From: JANNPJ01 sp035474375
Lineage (GTDB): Bacteria; Actinomycetota; Actinomycetes; Actinomycetales; Kineosporiaceae
Reading direction: 5' to 3'
Assembly: GCA_035474375.1 (NCBI GenBank)
Contig: DATINJ010000329.1
Location: 1-64,000, forward strand
Length of the DNA stretch: 64,000 nucleotides
A program made the position numbers and the translations under genes. Positions 59,309-64,000 of this stretch are shown here, one piece after another (position 1 is the first letter of the stretch; every line of letters starts with the position of its first letter). The notes beneath the pieces were generated by a model, which was not told the DNA's origin, made no database searches, and saw nothing but the letters and a program-made list of their open reading frames with translations.

Positions 59309-60733
59309 TCAACCTCGGAGTTGGTGACCGGCGTCCCTACCCATTCGGCGGGCCTCCACCAGGCTGGTCAGGGTGAGGACGGCGAGCAGCCCGAAAGTGA
59401 TCCGGTAGGGCGTGATCGGCGCGTTGCCGAACCAGCCGATCAGGGCGCCGATCTGCAGTCCGAGAGCGCCGACAGCGACCCCGAGGCCGCCGGCCAGTTG
59501 CTGGAAGGTCGACGACAGCGTGTTCGCCGACGTCATCTGGGGCAGATCGATATCGGCGTACATGATCGTGTTGTAGGCGGTGAAGCCGACCGACCGGGCG
59601 GCACCACTGATCACCAACAACACCACCAAGGCCGGGATCGGTGTCCGCGGGCTGATCGTGGCGAACAGGAACATGGTCAGGCTGACGATCATGACGGCCC
59701 AGCTGATCACCGTGCGGAACTGCCAGCGCCGCAGCAGCGCTGTGGTGGCCGGCTTGATCGCTAGATTGCCGAAGAACACCGCCATCACCAGAGCCCCGGC
59801 CCGGACGGCGCTCCAGCCGAAGGCTTCCTGAAACATCAACGGCAGCACGAAGGGCACTGCGAAGACGGTGGCCCGGTAGACCCCGCCGCCGACGTGCGCG
59901 ACCCGGAAGGTGCGCACCGAGAACAGGCTGAGATCTAGCAGCGCAGCGGTGGTTCGGGTGAGGTGGCGATACGCGGCCAGACCGAGCAGGGCGGCGGCGG
60001 CACTGGAACCGATTACCAGCGGGACGTCGATCGTCTCGGCGCCGAGCGCGGACATCGCCAGGACCAGCGCGGCAAGGCAGCCGGAGGTCTGCAGGAAGCC
60101 CGGCCAGTCCATCGGCAGGCGCTGGGGTTCGCGCAGTTGCGGGACCAGGCGGATGGCCCCGATCAGCGCGGCAGCACCGAGCGGCAGATTGATCAGGAAG
60201 ATCCAGTGCCAGGAGAGGTAGGTGGTCAGTAGCCCGCCGAGGAGTGGGGCGGCGATCGGTGCGACCAGGCCGGGCCAGGTGAGAAAGGCAATTGCGCGGA
60301 TCACGTCCCGTTTGGCGGTGCCCCGGAGCACGACCAGTCGGCCGACCGGCACCATCAGCGCGCCACCGGCGCCCTGAAGTACGCGCAAAGCGGTCAGTTC
60401 GGGGAGGGAAGTGCTCAGCGCGCACAGCCCGGACGCCACCGAGAACAACAGGATCGCCCCGACGAACACGGTTCGGGTGCCGTATCGGTCGGCCAACCAG
60501 CCGCTGATCGGGATCAACACGGCCAGGGTGACGAGATAGGCGGTGATCGCGACGCCGATGTCGGCGGCCCGGACGCCGAGCGAATCGGCGATGTCGGGTG
60601 CGGCGGTGGACAGGATCGTCCCGTCCAGGATCTCCATGAAGAAGGTCCCTGCGACCAGGATCGCCAGCCTTCGGTCAACGGTGGACCCGCTCGCCGCGAG
60701 GCCGGACTCGGAGACCGGTTCGGCACTGCTCAT
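59309..60733 (-). CDS. DHA2-family MFS multidrug exporter
   Basis: A 474-residue drug:H+ antiporter of the 14-helix EmrB/QacA group. Motif D1-like MEILDGTILSTAAPDIADSLG is in helix 1, motif A GWLADRYGTRTVF in loop 2-3, and a motif-C-like GWSAVRAG-containing region is present. The substrate is unknown. It lies between two phasin-like genes on the same strand. ATG 60733; a second ATG follows shortly. Confidence 0.93.
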   Translation of the reverse strand: MSSAEPVSESGLAASGSTVDRRLAILVAGTFFMEILDGTILSTAAPDIADSLGVRAADIGVAITAYLVTLAVLIPISGWLADRYGTRTVFVGAILLFSVASGLCALSTSLPELTALRVLQGAGGALMVPVGRLVVLRGTAKRDVIRAIAFLTWPGLVAPIAAPLLGGLLTTYLSWHWIFLINLPLGAAALIGAIRLVPQLREPQRLPMDWPGFLQTSGCLAALVLAMSALGAETIDVPLVIGSSAAAALLGLAAYRHLTRTTAALLDLSLFSVRTFRVAHVGGGVYRATVFAVPFVLPLMFQEAFGWSAVRAGALVMAVFFGNLAIKPATTALLRRWQFRTVISWAVMIVSLTMFLFATISPRTPIPALVVLLVISGAARSVGFTAYNTIMYADIDLPQMTSANTLSSTFQQLAGGLGVAVGALGLQIGALIGWFGNAPITPYRITFGLLAVLTLTSLVEARRMGRDAGHQLRG

Positions 60734-60809
60734 CGGCTGCTCATCGGCGGCTTCCTCAACGGCTGCTGGCGCCGCGCGGATATCGCGACAGTCGAGATCT
60801 TATCTTCCG

Positions 60810-60847
60810 GCCGGATGGGAGCGGCTCGGTGGCGGCTCCCATCCGGC
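60810..60847. terminator. Hairpin terminator after phasin-like gene
   Basis: Perfect 13-bp stem (GCCGGATGGGAGC at 60810-60822, complement at 60835-60847) with a 12-nt loop. It lies 21 bases past the stop of the minus-strand phasin-like gene and before the DHA2 exporter start. Confidence 0.75.
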
Positions 60848-60867
60848 TACGACGATCCGGGCCGGGC

Positions 60868-61146
60868 TCACTCGGGGGCGCGCTCGGTCAGGTTCTTCGA
60901 GACGTTCTCGGCGATACCCGCCGAGGTGCTGATGAATTGCTTGACCAGGGTGCGCTGCGCGTCGATCACGGTCGCGCCGAAGTCGAAGAACTGGTCGACG
61001 ACCTGCTGGGCGCTCTCGGGGGTGACGACGGTCGGCAGTTGCGCCGTTGCCTCCTGCACGGTCTTGGCCCACGCGCCGACGACGCTGAACGCCGCTTCCT
61101 GACCACGCTTGGCGAATTCGGTGTACTGCTCCTGGATTTCGGTCAT
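60868..61146 (-). CDS. Small helical phasin-like protein
   Basis: A 92-residue helical protein (YTEFAKRGQEAAFSVVGAWAKTVQEA; VDQFFDFGATVIDAQRTLVKQFI), with the alternating hydrophobic pattern of phasins and granule-associated proteins. Good GGAAGG before the ATG. It is a distant relative of the protein at 58918-59190 by length and pattern. The cargo is unknown. Confidence 0.7.
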   Translation of the reverse strand: MTEIQEQYTEFAKRGQEAAFSVVGAWAKTVQEATAQLPTVVTPESAQQVVDQFFDFGATVIDAQRTLVKQFISTSAGIAENVSKNLTERAPE

Positions 61147-61220
61147 TGCCGTTTCCTTCCGTTGGATCGGACCGGGTGCGTGTTGCTGCGTTAACTATAG
61201 TACGCACGCTGTCTGGTATG

Positions 61221-62774
61221 TCAATCCTGGGTGTGCTGTACCTCGGCGTAGGACGGGACCCGGGTGTCCGTCGGCCGGCCGTCGCGGACGGCGGTCGCCG
61301 TGTTCACGGCCGCAGCCAGGGCCGTGCGATAGAGCAGCGAGCCGAGGCTCACCCTGCGTACTCCCAGCGCCGCGAGCTCGGCGAGGGTCGGTCCGGTCGG
61401 GGTGTACAGGATGTTCAGGGGTACCACCAGGGTGGCGATCAGCGCGTCGATTCGCTCCGGATCCGACAGCCCTGGCACGAACACCCCGTCTGCACCAGCC
61501 TGTTCGTAGATCGCCAGACGCTCTGCGGTTTCTTCCTCCTGTCGTCCCAGCCAGTGCGTGTCGGTCCGGGCGTTCACGAACAACCCTGGCGCGGCGGCCT
61601 TGATGGCGGCGATCTTCGCGGCGTGCAGCTGCACCGGAGCCAGGGTGCCGTCCGGTCGACCATCTTCCAGATTGATGCCGGCCGCGCCCTCGTCGAACAG
61701 CTTTCGGGCCAGTTCGGCGACGTCTTCCGGGGTATCGCTGAAGCCGCCTTCAACATCGACGGTGTAGAGGAACGAGCCCTGTCCGAGGCGGCGAGCCAGC
61801 GCCACGGTGGCGACCGCGGTGGCGCCGGCTCCGTCGGGCACGCCGAGAGCCGCGGCCACGCCCAGGCTGGTGGTGCCGATCGCCGCGAAGCCCTCCGCCT
61901 TCAGCGCGGCGGCGGAGGCGTAATCCCAGGCGTTGGGCAGCAAGAGCGGGGTGGCCTGGTGGTGCAGGTCAGCGAAGGCGGTGAACGGGCGCCCGAGCAG
62001 ACCATCAGCCAAGGCCAGGGCGTGGCTGCGACCGGGGCAGAGCCGAGGCGGAGCACCGAAGGTGAGCGGTACCGGGTGATCGCGCTGGGCGGTAGCCAGA
62101 TCCAGCAGGACCACGTCGTCCTCGGCGATCTCGCGGTCGGCGACCCGGGTGGCGCGGGCCGCGACCCGGCGCATGGTCCGGACCGGCGGAATCTCCCGGA
62201 GCACCCGCGCCAGCGGCAGATCAGCGCCCGATCTGGCCGCCTTGGATCCGGCCGTCACCAACGCCGCCGTCGCCGCGCAGGCCTGCACCAACAGCCCGAT
62301 GCGATTGGCGGCAGCCTCCAGGCTGGCTTCATCCGTCCGTCCCGGAAGCAGCTGCGTCACCAGCTGGGCCACTGCCTGGTCTGCGGCGGCATCCGCACCC
62401 CCGAAATAGGACTCGGCGATCACGCTCACCGCCGCAGCGACCGCCTCGGGTTCCGGCATCCCCAAGGCTTCCGCGAGCGTGCGCACGACCCGCACCCGGA
62501 TCGCACCCTCCGGCTGGGTCGCACCCTCCGGCCCGACCGCCACCGCCTGGCGCAGCGCAGCCGGATCCAGCCGGGCCAGGTCGGCCTCGACCAGCGCCCG
62601 CCGTCGGCGGTGCGCCTCGCCGGAGCTGAATCTGGCCACGGTCGCCCGCAGCCAGGCGACACTCGCTCCCACCGGACCGACGTCGTCCACCGGTCGGTCC
62701 GGGACCAGCGCCGGGTCGCAAAGCGCCTCGCGCACCTCCGAATAGCGGTTGAACTCATGCACCATCAGCGTCAT
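61221..62774 (-). CDS. Fusion of a reduced P450-like domain to an isocitrate lyase/PEP-mutase domain
   Basis: A 517-residue fusion. Residues 1-262 resemble a shortened cytochrome P450: HRRRRALV, a PPVRTMRRVA segment, VVLLDLATAQRD and the haem loop FGAPPRLCPG with Cys246, but the usual ~400-residue fold is cut to ~260 and the I-helix AGxDT motif reads ACAATA. Residues 265-515 are an ICL/PEPM enzyme: LPNAWDYASAAAL, TVDVEGGF, NLEDG and NARTD, the Mg2+-binding core. PEPM-family enzymes make or break C-C or P-C bonds of oxaloacetate-like acids. It is divergent from the ArsR gene, across an operator-like palindrome. Function unknown. Confidence 0.85.
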   Translation of the reverse strand: MTLMVHEFNRYSEVREALCDPALVPDRPVDDVGPVGASVAWLRATVARFSSGEAHRRRRALVEADLARLDPAALRQAVAVGPEGATQPEGAIRVRVVRTLAEALGMPEPEAVAAAVSVIAESYFGGADAAADQAVAQLVTQLLPGRTDEASLEAAANRIGLLVQACAATAALVTAGSKAARSGADLPLARVLREIPPVRTMRRVAARATRVADREIAEDDVVLLDLATAQRDHPVPLTFGAPPRLCPGRSHALALADGLLGRPFTAFADLHHQATPLLLPNAWDYASAAALKAEGFAAIGTTSLGVAAALGVPDGAGATAVATVALARRLGQGSFLYTVDVEGGFSDTPEDVAELARKLFDEGAAGINLEDGRPDGTLAPVQLHAAKIAAIKAAAPGLFVNARTDTHWLGRQEEETAERLAIYEQAGADGVFVPGLSDPERIDALIATLVVPLNILYTPTGPTLAELAALGVRRVSLGSLLYRTALAAAVNTATAVRDGRPTDTRVPSYAEVQHTQD

Positions 62775-62792
62775 GCTCCGACGCTACGGGCC

Positions 62793-62820
62793 GCATAGTT
62801 CGGGCTGGACCGAACTATGC
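62793..62820. promoter_or_regulatory. Putative ArsR-family operator
   Basis: Arms GCATAGTTCGG (62793-62803) and CCGAACTATGC (62810-62820) form a perfect inverted repeat with a 6-nt spacer, between the divergent fusion gene (start 62774) and the ArsR gene (start 62839). The placement lets one regulator control both directions. Confidence 0.8.
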
Positions 62821-62838
62821 CTGCGGCATCATGGCTCC

Positions 62839-63540
62839 ATGTCACCGCTCGCCGAGACTGCCGGCCTGCTGGCCGATCGCACCCGGGCTGCTTTCTGTAC
62901 CGCCTTGCTCGACGGCCGGGCCTGGACCGCCGGCGAACTCGCCCGGCATGCTGAGGTCCGGCCTTCTACCGCGAGTGAGCAACTGTCTCGGCTGATCGAG
63001 GGCGGGCTGTTGACCGAGGAACGCCAGGGCCGACACCGCTACGTTCGGCTGGCCGGCCCAGAAGCGGCCGCCCTGATCGAAGCCGTCGCCTCGTACGCCC
63101 CGGACACCACCCGCCCGCAGAGCTTGCGTCAATCGGTGCGGCTGCGCGCCGAAGCTCAGGCCCGCACCTGTTACGACCACTTGGCCGGTCAGCTGGGTGT
63201 GGCCGTGGCCGACGCGATGATCGCTCGGCGCCTGGTGATTGACGACTCCGGTCTCGCCGTCACCCCGGCGGGCCGAACGTGGCTGGCCGACACCCTGGGC
63301 TACCGCAGCTCCACCGGGACCCGCCGGCCCCTGGTGCGCAGTTGCCTGGACTGGACGGAACGTCGACCGCATCTGGCCGGAGTCCTGGGCGCTGCGGTGT
63401 GCGCCACCGCGCTGGAGCGACAGTGGGTGCGGCGGGTCGGCTCCGGCCGCGCGCTGACGGTGACTGCCTCCGGGGCCGAGGCTTTCGGGGAATTGCTGGG
63501 CGTGACTACGGGCTCTGGGACATCCACGACAGATCGGTGA
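62839..63540 (+). CDS. ArsR-family winged-helix regulator
   Basis: A 233-residue regulator. The N-terminal ArsR HTH reads LADRTRAAFCTALLDGRAWTAGELARHAEVRPSTASEQLSRLIEGGLLTEERQGRHRYVRLA. The remaining 130 residues form a C-terminal domain without metal-binding Cys, implying an organic ligand. The ATG at 62839 starts just after the palindromic operator; an upstream reading would cross it. It probably represses the divergent P450-like/PEPM fusion and itself. Confidence 0.92.
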   Translation: MSPLAETAGLLADRTRAAFCTALLDGRAWTAGELARHAEVRPSTASEQLSRLIEGGLLTEERQGRHRYVRLAGPEAAALIEAVASYAPDTTRPQSLRQSVRLRAEAQARTCYDHLAGQLGVAVADAMIARRLVIDDSGLAVTPAGRTWLADTLGYRSSTGTRRPLVRSCLDWTERRPHLAGVLGAAVCATALERQWVRRVGSGRALTVTASGAEAFGELLGVTTGSGTSTTDR

Positions 63541-63853
63541 TCACGCCGGGGCCTTGAAAGTTCAGGCTCGGCCGAGGGGTGAAGAACTCCACCCGCAGAG
63601 CTGCCGTCAGGAACGGATCGACCGGCGCCCAGCAGCGCGCGAACCGACCGGAGTTCTCGAAGTCGACCCGCTCCTCCAGGCTCTCCCACTGCACCTCGAT
63701 GAGGTAGGTGGACGGGCGCTGCACACCTTGTGCCACGGTGAAGCCACGGAACCCCTTGATCATGAAAACCCGCTGCCGCACCTCACACAAGGCAGCCTCG
63801 AACTCCTTCTCCCGCCCGTCCACAATCGTCGTCTCTAGCCGTTCCACAATCAT
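63506..63853 (-). CDS. Antibiotic-biosynthesis-monooxygenase (ABM) fold protein
   Basis: A 115-residue dimeric ferredoxin-like-fold protein: MIVERLETTIVDGREKEFEAALCEV, GFRGFTVAQG and YLIEVQWESLEERVDF are the usual pattern. It may be an enzyme acting without metal or flavin on an aromatic or quinone, or a dimeric binding protein. Its 3' end overlaps the convergent ArsR gene by 35 bases. Confidence 0.88.
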   Translation of the reverse strand: MIVERLETTIVDGREKEFEAALCEVRQRVFMIKGFRGFTVAQGVQRPSTYLIEVQWESLEERVDFENSGRFARCWAPVDPFLTAALRVEFFTPRPSLNFQGPGVITDLSWMSQSP

Positions 63854-63881
63854 TCCGGCAGCCTAGTCCGGACCGGGTGGG

Positions 63882-64000
63882 TCAGGTTTCGGCAAGCCCG
63901 ACGCTCATCAGTTCGATCCGCCACTCTTCCAGGCTCATCGCCGCGAGCCGAGCATCTTCTCGCGGGGGAGGGGACTGGCCGAGCGCCAGCGCGGCGATCC
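63882..64000 (-). CDS. C-terminal fragment of an unidentified gene (partial)
   Basis: The frame runs open from the window edge to a TGA at 63882-63884, encoding 38 residues (ending MSLEEWRIELMSVGLAET). Composition is plausible for coding sequence and helical. The rest of the gene is outside the window, so no family can be named. Confidence 0.5.
   Translation of the reverse strand, partial: IAALALGQSPPPREDARLAAMSLEEWRIELMSVGLAET

Noticed and set aside
61146..62798. A 550-codon plus-strand open frame
   Set aside because: It is antisense to the P450-like/PEPM fusion, whose motifs are unambiguous.

Overview
The window is a high-GC, gene-dense stretch of an actinobacterial chromosome. Evidence for this includes a mycothiol-dependent maleylpyruvate-isomerase-fold enzyme, two SAM methyltransferases of the DUF574 family, frequent GTG/TTG starts, ATGA/GTGA gene overlaps and leaderless-type promoters. 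A complete chemosensory operon with CheD and CheB suggests a motile actinomycete (Kineosporia-, Actinoplanes- or Cryptosporangium-like lifestyle, inferred). I see no rRNA, tRNA, transposase, prophage or CRISPR.

Layout. 1-9.6 kb: the end of a GH3 hydrolase, a secreted GH3 beta-glucosidase, a peptidoglycan-binding protein, zwf, a beta-lactamase-fold serine hydrolase, an acetyl xylan esterase, a MerR regulator, a secreted pectate lyase, and a PadR/HAAS membrane pair. The theme is plant-polysaccharide use. 10-20 kb: a DUF574 methyltransferase with a GGDEF-EAL protein, a GntR/LLM monooxygenase/FMN reductase operon, a TetR-DUF1304 divergon, a histidine phosphatase and a membrane GGDEF-EAL protein. 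19.7-25.0 kb: a four-gene module of CHAT protease, ECF-like sigma factor and a small partner, divergent from an intracellular S8 (subtilisin-type) protease. This is one of the two best candidates for an undescribed system. 25.3-35.7 kb: PilZ, MCP, CheW, CheR, CheD, CheB, an MCP-like protein carrying a CheZ-like motif, CheY, STAS and CheA. There are no flagellar or pilus genes beside it.

36-40 kb: two unrecognised proteins, a YncE-like lipoprotein propeller, DUF1330 and lspA. 40.2-47.0 kb: the second strong candidate, a putative biosynthetic locus. It has GTP cyclohydrolase II (ribA), a flippase-like membrane protein, a methyltransferase, a GT4 glycosyltransferase, a 6-pyruvoyltetrahydropterin-synthase-like protein lacking key catalytic residues, a BchC-like zinc-less MDR dehydrogenase, and divergently a CDP-alcohol phosphatidyltransferase and a second methyltransferase. 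47-50 kb: a second DUF574 methyltransferase/GGDEF-EAL pair, paralogous to the one at 10-13 kb.

50-64 kb: an MFS protein, a small unknown, a TetR, a secreted S1 pseudoprotease with a duplicated C-terminal domain, an APH(6)-like kinase, a HAF-repeat secreted protein, an MDMPI enzyme, an alpha/beta hydrolase with two phasin-like proteins and a DHA2 exporter. Then a P450-like/PEP-mutase fusion faces an ArsR regulator across a perfect operator palindrome, followed by a monooxygenase-fold protein and a truncated gene.

Intergenic regions carry several families of palindromic repeats, including a nested palindrome at 152-360, the GTGATCATGCAC family, and a 22-bp perfect inverted repeat at 8873-8957. 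Start codons were adjusted where a Shine-Dalgarno sequence or gene overlap supports a downstream start.
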